Positions 21,937 through 30,829 of a stretch of 64,000 nt of DNA are shown one piece after another (position 1 is the stretch's first letter; every line of letters begins with the position of its first letter). This stretch comes from Cyprinodon diabolis (lineage: Eukaryota > Chordata > Actinopteri > Cyprinodontiformes > Cyprinodontidae): the NCBI GenBank assembly GCA_030533445.1, contig CM060064.1, positions 1,839,416 to 1,903,415 of the forward strand, given 5' to 3'. The notes below the pieces were generated by a model that worked only from the letters and a program-made list of their open reading frames with translations, had not been told where the DNA came from and did not search any database. Both the position numbers and the translations under genes were made by a program.

Positions 21937-22199
21937 AGCTAAGTTTGGAAAACCTGTCTCTCGTGTGAAGCTCTGGGAGAGCTTAACCTGAACCAGCCTG
22001 CCTGCCCTAGAGAGCCAAACCTGAAGATCTCACTTTGGCATCCTCCTGCTGCTCTCTGGATGAGAGCTAATCACTCAAGCCAAGGTCAGACAAACAGTCA
22101 GAAGTTAGACGCTGCAGCTGCTGAGCACTCTGCTAAACCAACAGTCTCTGGACCCAACCGGTTCCCTCCCTCAGAGAAGAAAGCCAGAACCAAACCAAG

Positions 22200-22273
22200 G
22201 TATTTTCTGAGTAAAACTGAAATCTCAACAACTTCTCAAATCCACCTGGTTAACCAAACTGTCATCTCTGCAG
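22200..22273 (+). other. Intron-like segment in the LTR
   Basis: CCAAG|GTATTT to CATCTCTGCAG|ACG, 74 nt. Similar 71-73-nt GT...AG segments occur at 6294-6365, 52481-52553 and 60126-60196. All lie downstream of the predicted start and upstream of gag. Splicing is a hypothesis only. Confidence 0.35.
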
Positions 22274-22406
22274 ACGCCTGAGTATCCAGCCCGGACCAGT
22301 TTCCTGAACGTTATCTAGTTTTGTACTAACCTCAAATAAACTCTATTAAACTTTTCATCAGTCTCCTTTGTAGTGTTCTGCATGTGGGTTTAATTCAGAA
22401 CCGATC

Positions 22407-23468
22407 ATGACAGAACACTGCGGACAAACGCAAAGCCCAGCAGATCACCTCCGGAGGAGGCTTGAGGAGCAGGACTCTCAAATCCTTGGACTCGCCCACA
22501 CCATCCGTGAGTTACACACTAAACTAGAGCATCAGAATCAAGTCCTGCAGAATTATGCCAGCTACATGGGAGGTGCTAACGCTACGCCTGCAGTCCGTTC
22601 TGTTCCGGAACCACTTCCGCCTCTAAGGTCACCATCCGTGACGTCATTTCCTGAGTTCCGTCCAAGTCTCCCTGAAAGATTTTCAGGTAACCAAAAGGAG
22701 TGTAAAGGATTTTTGTTTCAGTGTTGTTTGCTTTTTGAACACTCTCCTGGCAGTTTCCCAAATGATAGGAAGAAAATTTCCTTCATTCTCTCTCAGCTAA
22801 CTGGTCGAGCCCTGGAATGGGCGGAGGCAAGGTTCTCTTCTGAGTCCAGTTTTCAGTGCACTTTTTCCGAATTTTTATCTGAGTTTTCTCAAGTTTTCAA
22901 CCATGACTCTGATAAAACAATTGATTCTCGAGCTCTGCTAAATCTAAAACAGGGAAATTCTACCGTAGCCGAGTTCTCCATTGACTTCCGGGTTAAAGCT
23001 GCATCCTCAGGTTGGAACGAGTGTGCACTTAAGAGTGCTTACTTTAAGGCCTTGAACGAAAATATTAAGGATGAACTCGCCACAATAGACGAACCTGCTA
23101 GTTTGGAGGATTTAATTCGTCTGACCATCAGGTTAGATAACAGACTTCGAACTAGAATTCACTCAAGGCAGAAAAATCTGAGTTTTCCCATTTCGACTCC
23201 TGCATTTAACAATGCTTCTGTTTCCCCAGAACCCAGTACCAAGCCAAGATCTAAGAGCCAGTTTCTTCCAACGCCTGTCCAGGTCTCTCATTTTTCTTCC
23301 TCAGAGGGAGCTGAGACCGAACCCATGCAAATAGGACACACCAGATTATCCCCTGAAGAGAGGCAACGAAGATTTCAGGCTAAACTTTGTTTGTATTGTG
23401 GTGAGACTGGCCATTTTATTGCTTTTTGCCCGGCTAAATCAAAAGCCAGGGCCCGTCAGAGGATGTGA
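22407..23468 (+). CDS. gag: Gag polyprotein, 353 aa
   Basis: Gag packages the element RNA into cytoplasmic particles. The protein has an N-terminal coiled-coil-like segment (about residues 12-50, EEQDSQILGLAHTIRELH), a central capsid-type region (about 85-260, with LPERFSG, KISFILSQLTGRALEWAEA and SVAEFS-like TVAEFSIDFR) and one CCHC zinc knuckle near the C-terminus: C328-x2-C331-x4-H336-x4-C341 (CLYCGETGHFIAFC). A basic tail follows. The ATG lies in the last bases of the 5' LTR; the next Met is at residue 54. The frame is fully open. pol begins in the -1 frame, overlapping the stop, consistent with -1 frameshifting in this group. Confidence 0.9.
   Translation: MTEHCGQTQSPADHLRRRLEEQDSQILGLAHTIRELHTKLEHQNQVLQNYASYMGGANATPAVRSVPEPLPPLRSPSVTSFPEFRPSLPERFSGNQKECKGFLFQCCLLFEHSPGSFPNDRKKISFILSQLTGRALEWAEARFSSESSFQCTFSEFLSEFSQVFNHDSDKTIDSRALLNLKQGNSTVAEFSIDFRVKAASSGWNECALKSAYFKALNENIKDELATIDEPASLEDLIRLTIRLDNRLRTRIHSRQKNLSFPISTPAFNNASVSPEPSTKPRSKSQFLPTPVQVSHFSSSEGAETEPMQIGHTRLSPEERQRRFQAKLCLYCGETGHFIAFCPAKSKARARQRM
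22414..22423 (+). other. Primer-binding site with self-complementarity
   Basis: AACACTGCGG starts one base after the 5' LTR and is the exact reverse complement of CCGCAGTGTT at the predicted RNA start. This fits the self-priming mechanism known for Tf1 and its sushi relatives, where the RNA 5' end folds onto the PBS instead of a tRNA. It overlaps gag codons 3-6. Confidence 0.65.
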
Positions 23469-23790
23469 GGAGTCTGACGGGCCATCTAAGATCTGAGAAA
23501 ACTCCTCACTTGTTGTTGCCTGCTACTCTGTTCTTTTCAAACCAGAATCTCACCCTGTCTGCCTTCATAGATTCTGGTTGTGAAAGAAACCTCATTGATT
23601 CAGAACTAGTTCAGCAGTTAAGGATTGAGACTGTCCCTTTAATTAAACCTCTCAGAGTTTCAGCTATCGATGGAAAGAAACTTCATCAAGTCACTCATCA
23701 GAGACAACCCTTAGAACTGCTTATTTCTGGAAACCACCGAGAGATGATAACTGTTTTGTTTTTCCTTCAGCCTGTTCTCCTCTGGTGCTT
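23465..23790 (+). pseudogene. pol: Pol: aspartic protease region
   Basis: The -1 frame relative to gag gives LTLSAFIDSGCERNLIDSEL, whose DSG is the retroviral-type protease active site with one aspartate per monomer. [11 protein letters not shown] and [16 protein letters not shown] follow, as expected for this family's protease fold. Near 23770 the reading frame must change to reach [15 protein letters not shown], so a small insertion or deletion has broken pol here. No ATG is expected because pol is normally made as a Gag-Pol fusion. Confidence 0.8.
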
Positions 23791-25009
23791 GGGTTCGAGT
23801 GGCTGGAACGACATAACCCCCATATCAACTGGGTTGAACGCCACATTGAATCCTGGTCCACCTCCTGTCACGAGTCTTGTCTTCGTTCTGCGGCTCCTAC
23901 ACTTCAGTCCCCTAGAGGTAGGGGGGAGATGGACTCTCCTGACCTTACTTCCGTTCCCCCCGAGTATCACGATCTGGCACCAGTCTTCAGTAAGGTCAGT
24001 GCGACGTCTCTACCACCTCACAGACCATATGACTGCGCCATAGATTCACTTCCAGGAGCCCCTCTCCCCAGCAGCAGATTGTATAACCTTTCCAAACCTG
24101 AACGTGAAACCATGGAGAAATACATTGCTGCTGGCATAATTCGCCCATCTTCATCTCCACTCGGTGCTGTTTTTTTCTTCGTGGGCAAAAAGGATGGTTC
24201 CCTGCGCCCCTGTATTGACTACAGGGGGTTGAATCAAATAACTGTCAAAAATAAATATCCCCTACCATTACTGGCATCAGCTTTTGAACCTGTACAAGGT
24301 GCTACAGTATTCACTAAGCTCGATCTGAGAAACGCCTACCATCTCCTGAGAATAAGAGAAGGGGATGAATGGAAGACAGCCTTTAAGACCCCCTTAGGAC
24401 AGTTTGAGTACCTTGTCATGCCTTTTGGTCTTACGAACGCTCCTGCCTGTTTCCAAGCCTTGGTCAATGATTTCCTCAGATTTTTTGAACGTTTTTGTTT
24501 TTCTTTACATTGATGATATTTTGATTTACTACAAGAACCTCTCTGACCACAGAAATCACGTTCGTTTAGTCCTTCAGAGACTTCTGGAAAATAAACTTTT
24601 TGTGAAAGCAGAGAAATGTGAATTTCACCAACAGTCTGTTACTTTTTTAGGGTTTGTGCTCGAGGGCGGGCAGGTGAAACCATCGGAAGACAAGATAAAG
24701 GCAGTTCTGGATTGGCCTACGCCTGAAAACCGCAAGCAACTCCAGAGATTTCTTGGTTTCGCTAACTTTTACAGGAGGTTCATAAGAAATTACAGCCAGA
24801 GAGCTCAACCTCTCACTGCTCTTACCTCTGTAAAGAAGACTTTTCAATGGACTGCTGAGGCTGAAGCAGCTTTCAATCAACTGAAGAAACTTTTTTCCAG
24901 TGCTCCCATCTTGGTCCAACCAGATCCTACAAAACAGTTCATCCTAGAAGTGGATGCTTCAGATTCTGGTGTTGGAGCTGTGCTATCCCAGCAGTCTGAT
25001 TCAGATTAG
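23785..25009 (+). pseudogene. pol: Pol: reverse transcriptase, frameshifted
   Basis: Two frames share the RT. The first (to 24513) has [60 protein letters not shown], and [19 protein letters not shown] frameshift near 24490 moves to the second, which has the catalytic box [28 protein letters not shown], and the connection domain [18 protein letters not shown]. The first RNase H acidic motif [19 protein letters not shown] lies just before a TAG at 25007. All three catalytic aspartates can be read, but not in one frame. Confidence 0.88.
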
Positions 25010-25400
25010 AAGACTCACCCATGTGCATTCTTTTCTCGCAGATTATCCTCAGTCGAGCAAAACTATGATGTTGGAGACCGTGAACTTTTGGCCATTAAGC
25101 TCGCCTTGGAGGAATGGAGACACTGGCTCGAGGGGGCGGAACATCCGGTTCTGGTTTGGACTGACCACAGGAACCTCGCCTATATTCAATCTGCCAAGAG
25201 ATTTAACCCTCGGCATTCAAGGTGGTCTCTGTTTTTCTCACGGTTTAATCTCATCATCTCCTACAGACCTGGTTCCAAGAACGTCAAGCCCGACTCTCTC
25301 TCTCGTCTGTATTCCTCTGATCAACCTGAGACACCTGAACCTGTTCTCCCATCAACTCTGCCCTGGCCTCTGAACCTGACCCAGGTAACGGTCCACCTAA
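25010..25400 (+). pseudogene. pol: Pol: RNase H domain
   Basis: Continues in the same frame after the [43 protein letters not shown], then [13 protein letters not shown] and [24 protein letters not shown] and TDHRNL carry the E and D residues of retroelement RNase H. A single CAG-to-TAG change would explain the stop. Near 25350 the frame shifts again before the integrase. Confidence 0.85.
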
Positions 25401-25404
25401 CAAG

Positions 25405-26721
25405 ATGTATGTTCCATCCTCCGTCAGGTCCCGACTTATCCAGTGGATGCACGCAGCTAAATTCTCGGCCCATCCTGGAGTGAGCAGAACCATCGCCCTC
25501 ATACAGAGACGTTTCTGGTGGCCGTCTCTGCACAAGGACGTTAAAGAATACGTCCTGGCTTGCCCCATCTGCGCCAGGAACAAGGCCTCTCATCTACAAC
25601 CTTCTGGCCTGCTTCATCCCCTACCTGTTCCAACCCGTCCATGGTCTCACATCGCTGTTGATTTCGTCACCGGTCTCCCCATTTCTAAAGGTATGACCAC
25701 AATCCTAACAATCGTCGATCGATTTTCCAAGGCCTGTCATCTCATCCCTCTCAGAAAGCTTCCCACTGCATTCCAGACGGCTCAGCTTCTGGTGAAGCAC
25801 GTTTCTCGCCTCCATGGTATCCCTCAGGAAATCCTCTCAGATCGTGGTCCCCAGTTCATCTCTCAGGTCTGGAAAGCTTTCTGTTTTGCATTAAACTGCA
25901 AGTCATCTCTCACTTCAGGGTATCATCCTCAGTCTAACGGGCAGACGGAGAGGATGAACCAGCAACTCGAGTCCACTCTCCGCTGCCTTACTTCCAACAA
26001 TCCTACTGACTGGAGTCAGTACCTGACTTGGATTGAATATGCACATAACTCCCTGAGATCTGCTTCCACTGGTTTGTCTCCCTTTCAGGTGTCAATTGGT
26101 TATCAGCCTCCACTCTTCCCCGCAGACGAGACAGAGATCTCTGTCAAATCAGTCCATCAACACATCCGCCGTTGCCAACGCATCTGGAAGGAAACAATCA
26201 CCGCTCTCACCCGCGCATCCGCCTTGACCAAGAGGTTTGCGGACTCAAGGAGACGCCCCGCCCCTGATTACGCTCCAGGCCAGGAGGTCTGGTTGTCAAC
26301 TCGGGACATTCCCCTTAAGGCCATGTCCAAAAAGCTTTCACCCAGATTTATTGGTCCCTATAAGATTGATCAGATCATCAATCCCTCTGCTGTCCGCTTA
26401 CACCTGCCATCCTCTCTACGCATCCATCCCACTTTCCATGTCTCTCAGATCAAGCCTGTCATCACTAGCTCTTTGTGCCCGCCTTCCGACTCCCCTCCAC
26501 CCGCCCGGGACATTGATGGTCATCCGGCTTACACGGTTTCCCGGATCGTGGACTCCCGTCGGCGAGGTCGCGGTCGGCAGTACCTCGTCGACTGGGAGGG
26601 TTACGGTCCGGAGGACCGCACCTGGGTTCCTGGTTCATACATCCTCGATCCGTCCCTGATCGAGGAGTATGAGAGTTCCCTCCCGTCCACTTCCTCGGGA
26701 CCGCCAAGAGGCGGTTGTTGA
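25405..26721 (+). CDS. pol: Pol: integrase with C-terminal chromodomain, 438-codon open frame
   Basis: Integrase inserts the DNA copy into the genome. The open frame has an HHCC zinc domain (H16, H23, C53, C56), a catalytic core with D86 (AVDFVTGLP), D146 (LSDRGPQF) and E182 (NGQTERMN), giving the expected D-x35-E, a GPY/F-like module ([11 protein letters not shown], about 325-335), and a chromodomain (about 376-414: [34 protein letters not shown]). Chromodomains of this kind steer insertion to particular chromatin. The listed ATG is internal to pol, since the frame is open upstream to about 25350, so it would not be a natural start. This part has stayed intact while upstream pol decayed. Confidence 0.9.
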   Translation: MYVPSSVRSRLIQWMHAAKFSAHPGVSRTIALIQRRFWWPSLHKDVKEYVLACPICARNKASHLQPSGLLHPLPVPTRPWSHIAVDFVTGLPISKGMTTILTIVDRFSKACHLIPLRKLPTAFQTAQLLVKHVSRLHGIPQEILSDRGPQFISQVWKAFCFALNCKSSLTSGYHPQSNGQTERMNQQLESTLRCLTSNNPTDWSQYLTWIEYAHNSLRSASTGLSPFQVSIGYQPPLFPADETEISVKSVHQHIRRCQRIWKETITALTRASALTKRFADSRRRPAPDYAPGQEVWLSTRDIPLKAMSKKLSPRFIGPYKIDQIINPSAVRLHLPSSLRIHPTFHVSQIKPVITSSLCPPSDSPPPARDIDGHPAYTVSRIVDSRRRGRGRQYLVDWEGYGPEDRTWVPGSYILDPSLIEEYESSLPSTSSGPPRGGC

Positions 26722-26730
26722 GGGGGGGGT
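26719..26730 (+). other. Polypurine tract
   Basis: TGAGGGGGGGGT immediately before the 3' LTR (two bases short of its TGTG start). This is the usual primer site for plus-strand synthesis. Confidence 0.75.
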
Positions 26731-26732
26731 AC

Positions 26733-27361
26733 TGTGTGGATCTGGAGAAGTTCCACCTTCCTCCAGCAGAGTGCGCCGTGGGTCCTCTGGGCTGGAGCCC
26801 TCCAGCACACCTGGAGCTCGTCAACCCATTAGAGGACCTTCACTACTTAAGCAGCTGCCAGATCTTCCTTCGACGCCGCAGTGTTAGCTAAGTTTGGAAA
26901 ACCTGTCTCTCGTGTGAAGCTCTGGGAGAGCCTAACCTGAACCAGCCTGCCTGCCCTAGAGAGCCAAACCTGAAGATCTCACTTTGGCATCCACCTGCTG
27001 CTCTCTGGATGAGAGCTAATCACTCAAGCCAAGGTCAGACAAACAGTCAGAAGTTAGACGCTGCAGCTGCTGAGCACTCTGCTAAACCAACAGTCTCTGG
27101 ACCCAACCGGTTCCCTCCCTCAGAGAAGAAAGCCAGAACCAAACCAAGGTATTTTCTGAGTAAAACTGAAATCTCAATAACTTCTCAAATCCACCTGGTT
27201 AACCAAACTGTCATCTATGCAGACGCCTGAGTATCCAGCCCGGACCTGTTTCCTGAACATTATCTAGTTTTGTACCAACCTCAAATAAACTCTGTTAAAC
27301 TTTTCATCAGTCTCCTTTGTAGTGTTCTGCATATGGGTTTAATTCAGAACCGATCATGACA
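26733..27361 (+). repeat. 3' LTR, 629 bp
   Basis: Starts TGTGTGGATCTGGAG directly after the polypurine tract and ends CGATCATGACA. It repeats the 5' LTR signals: TACTTAAG, CCGCAGTGTT at 26876-26885, and CAAATAAACT. Confidence 0.92.
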
Positions 27362-27699
27362 GGAAGCAGCTTTCCACATTAAATCATGCTTAAATTTTAA
27401 ATCATTCTGGCTTAAACATGTATATAAATGTACTCTTATTCAAATGATTTTGTTCCAACAGTTAGAAAATTTCTATTTAAAAAAATAAAAATTCTGTCTT
27501 AAAATCTGTGTTTTTTATTTGTTATCTTCTACAGGCCAGTTAGTTCTACGTCCGCCTGAACACCTAAAATCGGCCAATCATATATCAACGGTCATCTGTC
27601 AATCAAATGTTTTCGATCATAGCATCTTGATTCATATGTCGCAGCTAATATACGCAACGGTTGAAACCAGAATCCAGTTATAAATTTTAAAGAATCTGC
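27362..27699. other. No recognisable feature
   Basis: AT-rich sequence between the chromovirus and the L2 copy. No gene or repeat end is recognised. Confidence 0.4.
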
Positions 27700-27718
27700 T
27701 TCACTTTCTCTCTCCTCT

Positions 27719-29059
27719 GTGTCGCTGAGCAGTGCTGCAGAGTGCAAAAGCATAGCTTATTCCCATTCACAGGTTGATTTTGTTGATGGGGTTGCTAGTT
27801 CTCTGCGTACTGCCTTAGACAACGCAGCTCCCTTGAAAATGAAAACCGTTGAAAATAGAAAGCTTGCTCCTTGGTTTAATGCAGAGCTGCGTACTTTGAA
27901 GCAAAATGCTAGGAAACTGGAGAGAAAATATCGCTCCACAGGCCTGCGGGAGTCCTTCCTAGTCTGGAAAAATGGTTTACTGCTGTATAAGAGGACCCTT
28001 TGTAAAGCAAGAGCAGCATACTTCTCCTCATTAATAGAGGAGAATAAGAATAATTCTAGATTTCTTTTTAATACAGTTGCCAAACTCACCCAGAGCCATA
28101 GCTCTGTTGAACCGTCCATTCCACCTGCTCTTAGCAGCAATGATTTTATGGGATTCTTTATAAATAAGATTGATCTTATTAAAAATAAGATCATAAGCAC
28201 TCCTCTATCCGCGATTGTACCTGAGGTAGTCATGGAATCTGAACCGGGTTTAGACTGCTTTGATCCAGTTGAACTTTCTGAATTAGCAAAATTATTGTCT
28301 TCATCTAAGCCTTCAACTTGTATGTTAGATCCAGTTCCAACCAGGTTATTTAAGGAGGTATTCCCTTTGATCTCCTCCTCCATTTTAGATGTGATTAATC
28401 TATCTCTGTTACAGGGATATGTACCTAAAGCTTTTAAGGTTGCTGTAATTAAACCTCTGCTTAAGAAACCGTCTCTTGACCCAGATGACTTGGTTAATTA
28501 TAGACCTATATCCAATCTTCCTTTCTTATCCAAAATTCTTGAGAAAGTAGTTGCCAAACAGGTTTGCGATCACTTCCACCATAATGAACTTTTTGAAGAG
28601 TTTCAGTCTGGCTTTAGAGCTCATCATAGCACTGAAACAGCTCTGGTGAAAGTCACTAATGATATTCTCATGGCCTCAGATAATGGACTTGTATCTGTGC
28701 TCGTCCTGTTGGATCTCAGTGCTGCATTTGATACAGTTGACCATAATATTCTTTTAGAAAGACTTGAATATTTTGTTGGAATTAAAGGAACAGCACTAGA
28801 CTGGTTTAAATCTGATCTATCTGATCGAATTCAGTTTGTTTACGTTAATGATAGATCTTCAACACGCTCAAAGGTTACCTGTGGAGTACCACAGGGATCA
28901 GTGCTAGGACCAATTCTCTTTACTTTATACATGCTCCCAATTGGTAGAGTTATTAGACACCATGGGATTAATTTCCACTGTTATGCTGATGATACCCAGC
29001 TATATCTGTCTATAATCCAGATTAAGCTAACCCATTACATAGATTACAGGCATGTCTGA
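27719..29059 (+). pseudogene. L2 ORF2: reverse transcriptase part
   Basis: The 446-codon frame covers the linker and most of the RT. Visible blocks are [79 protein letters not shown] and the catalytic [13 protein letters not shown]. After YADD a deletion and frameshift destroy the region normally reading through to the thumb (the frame ends [14 protein letters not shown]). The protein continues in another frame from 29052. Without an endonuclease and with this break it is inactive. The first Met is not the natural start, since the copy is truncated. Confidence 0.88.
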
Positions 29060-29822
29060 AGACATAAAAACCTGGATGACTCTTAACTTTCTGCTTCCGA
29101 ATGCAGACAAAACAGAGGTTATAGTCTTTGGACCAGAGTCTCTGAAAAAGAAGCTGATTAGCCAGTCACTTCATTTGGATGGGATTAAACTGATTTCAGA
29201 TAATAAAGTAAAAAATCTTGGTGTTATTTTTGATCAGGACCTGTCATTTATATCCCATATCAAAGAGGTTTCTAGAATTTCCTTCTTTCATCTGAGGAAC
29301 ATTGCAAAAATTAGAAATCTCCTGTCCAGGGGTGATGCTGAGAAACTAGTCCATGCATTTGTTACTTCAAGGTTGGACTATTGTAATTCTTTACTATCAG
29401 GAAGTCCACAAACTGTAGTTAAAAGCCTTCAGCTGATCCAAAATGCTGCAGCCAGAGTTCTGATGAAAATGAAAAAGAGAGATCATATCTCTCCTATCCT
29501 GGCTTCTCTTCATTGGCTTCCTGTTAAATCCAGAATAGAATTTAAAATCCTCCTTCTCACATATAAAGCCTTAAATGGCCAAGCTCCATCTTATATCAGA
29601 GATCTGATTGTTCCTTATGTTCCTAACAGAGCACTTCGCTCTCAATCTGCAGGTTTACTAGTGGTTCCTAGAATTTCTAAAAGTTGAATGGGAGGCAGAT
29701 CTTTTAGTTATCAGGCTCCTCTCCTGTGGAACCAACTACCAGTTTTAGTCCGTGAGGCAGACACTCTGTCTACTTTTAAGACTAGGCTTAAAACTTTCCT
29801 TTTTGATAAAGCTTATAGTTAG
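29052..29822 (+). pseudogene. L2 ORF2: C-terminal part
   Basis: Continues as KTWMTLNFLLPNADKTEVIV, NLGVIFDQDLSFISHIKEVS, LLSRGDAEKLVHAFVTSRLD, LIQNAAARVLMKMKKRDHIS and LASLHWLPVKSRIEFKILLL. A TGA at 29685 interrupts it, and MGGRSFSYQAPLLWNQLPVL to FKTRLKTFLFDKAYS follows to a stop at 29822. Nearly the same protein is read at 54.1-55.1 kb, where the codon at the TGA position is arginine, so the stop is a local mutation. Confidence 0.85.
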
Positions 29823-30545
29823 GGTGGCTCAGGTTATCCTGAGCTGTCTTTAAAGTTCTGCTGCTATAGGCTTAGACTTTTGGAGGACATAGTGACCCCC
29901 ATTTCATCATTCTGCTTCATTCTCTCTCTGTTCGCCTATTCTGCAGAATCTGTTTGTTCAATCTCTAACCTTCTGCTCTCTCTGCTTTTCCTCAGAGTAG
30001 CTTTGCCTCGTCTGTTCCTGTTTGGCTGTGACGTCATCCAGGAAAGAAACATCAGCTGTGCTGCTGCCATCAACACCCTTGTTTGTAGATGTTGGAGATC
30101 GGCCTGTTTTCCAGTGTGGTCCTGTTTCTCTGGCCGTGGCTGGGTGGATGTGCTCTCTTCATCCTCTGGCATGGGAGCTGCCTTGGAGCTCGTCTGCCTG
30201 GCTGTGTGTTTCCTGGACGGGGCCGCCTTTTACAGCTGCTTTTTGTATCTCTGCTTCTGTCTCCTTGAACCCCAGTGGGCCTCAGCAGATGGCCGCTCAC
30301 ACTGAGCCTGGTTCTGCTGGAGGTTTCTTCCTGTTAAAAGGGAGTTTTTCCTCTCCACTGTCGCTACAAGCATTCTTAGTGTAAGGGATTGTATTTGAGT
30401 CAATGAGACAATGCAATCAACTGGTTTTCCTTAAATAGAAAACTTTGTATCAATTTGACTGTATGATCTGGTTGAACTGTAAAGTGCCTTGAGATGACAT
30501 GTGTTGTGAATTTGGCGCTATATAAATAAACTGAATTGAATTGAA
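29823..30545 (+). repeat. L2 3' UTR and tail
   Basis: Noncoding 3' region shared in part with 12150-12235 (CTGTTAAAAGGGAG). It ends in AAGTGCCTTGAGATGACATG and the TGAAT tail. Frames on either strand here are not conserved between copies. Confidence 0.75.
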
Positions 30546-30829
30546 AATTTCCTTTCCCATTGAGTTGTGTCCCAGTGTTCACGGGGATGGACGTCTGTGT
30601 CTTCGGCAGGCGTAGAGCTAACAGAACTGGCAGCGTTGCGAGGCAAGGGCTCAAACATGTACGGCTGGAAGCCTTCTACACCAAACCAAGCTTCTGCCGC
30701 CCTGGCGTCCTCTTCCACAACATCTTCGTCCCCGCTTTCCTCCTCTAAATAAAAAATGGATGACGGAGGAGACTCATCCACGACCTCCGACACTAAACTC
30801 TCCTCCTCTTGCATGTTTCCGCTGTCCAT
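30546..30829 (-). pseudogene. First exon resembling fish 'P2X7-like' proteins, cut off by L2
   Basis: From ATG at 30829 the minus strand reads MDSGNMQEEESLVSEVVDES, an acidic stretch with YLEEESGDEDVVEEDARAA, then GVEGFQPYMFEPLPR and HPREHWDTTQW. Acidic N-termini followed by a QPY-FEP motif occur in the many fish proteins annotated as P2X purinoceptor 7-like, which carry the P2X7 C-terminal cysteine-rich domain and are often multicopy. That link is from memory. The expected cysteine-rich part is absent: the frame runs into the L2 tail at 30545 without a splice donor. It could equally be an exon of an unknown gene. Function cannot be judged from this piece. Confidence 0.5.

Larger units (their letters stand above)
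21854..22412 (+). repeat. 5' LTR, truncated at its left end
   Basis: Begins at CAGCACACCTGG, corresponding to base 71 of the 3' LTR, and ends CGATCATGACA. It contains the TATA-like TACTTAAG, the predicted start CCGCAGTGTT and an AATAAA signal near 22336. A 73-codon frame is present in both LTRs but has no recognisable product. Confidence 0.9.
21854..27361 (+). mobile_element. Ty3/Gypsy chromovirus (sushi/Tf1-like), near full length
   Basis: Two direct LTRs flank gag and pol in the order gag, protease, reverse transcriptase, RNase H, integrase with chromodomain, which defines a chromovirus. By eye the LTRs differ at about 13 positions over 559 aligned bases (roughly 2%), so insertion is fairly recent. 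pol nevertheless has frame breaks near 23.77, 24.49 and 25.35 kb and a TAG at 25007. The 5' LTR lacks its first 70 bp and no 5-bp target duplication is visible, so the left end was lost or rearranged. As it stands it could not move on its own. Confidence 0.92.
27700..30545 (+). mobile_element. L2-type LINE, 5'-truncated
   Basis: It has an ORF2 reverse transcriptase of the L2/Maui type, a long 3' UTR, and the characteristic end GGCGCTATATAAATAAACTG followed by a TGAAT-repeat tail at 30530-30545. The endonuclease part is missing, so the copy is 5'-truncated near 27700. It lies directly next to the minus-strand exon at 30546-30829 and seems to have inserted there. A second, shorter copy is at 54099-55139 in reverse. 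Confidence 0.9.

Noticed and set aside
22060..22281. 73-codon frame in the LTR (also at 27009-27230)
   Set aside because: It is seen in both LTRs only because they are copies of one sequence; no motif, and it crosses the intron-like segment.
24404..24513. Overlap of two RT frames as programmed frameshifting
   Set aside because: The overlap is inside the RT domain just before the catalytic box; programmed shifts in this group occur at gag-pol, so this is a mutation.
29880..30384. Open frames on both strands after the L2 ORF2
   Set aside because: They lie in the L2 3' UTR and are not conserved in the other L2 copy or fragment.
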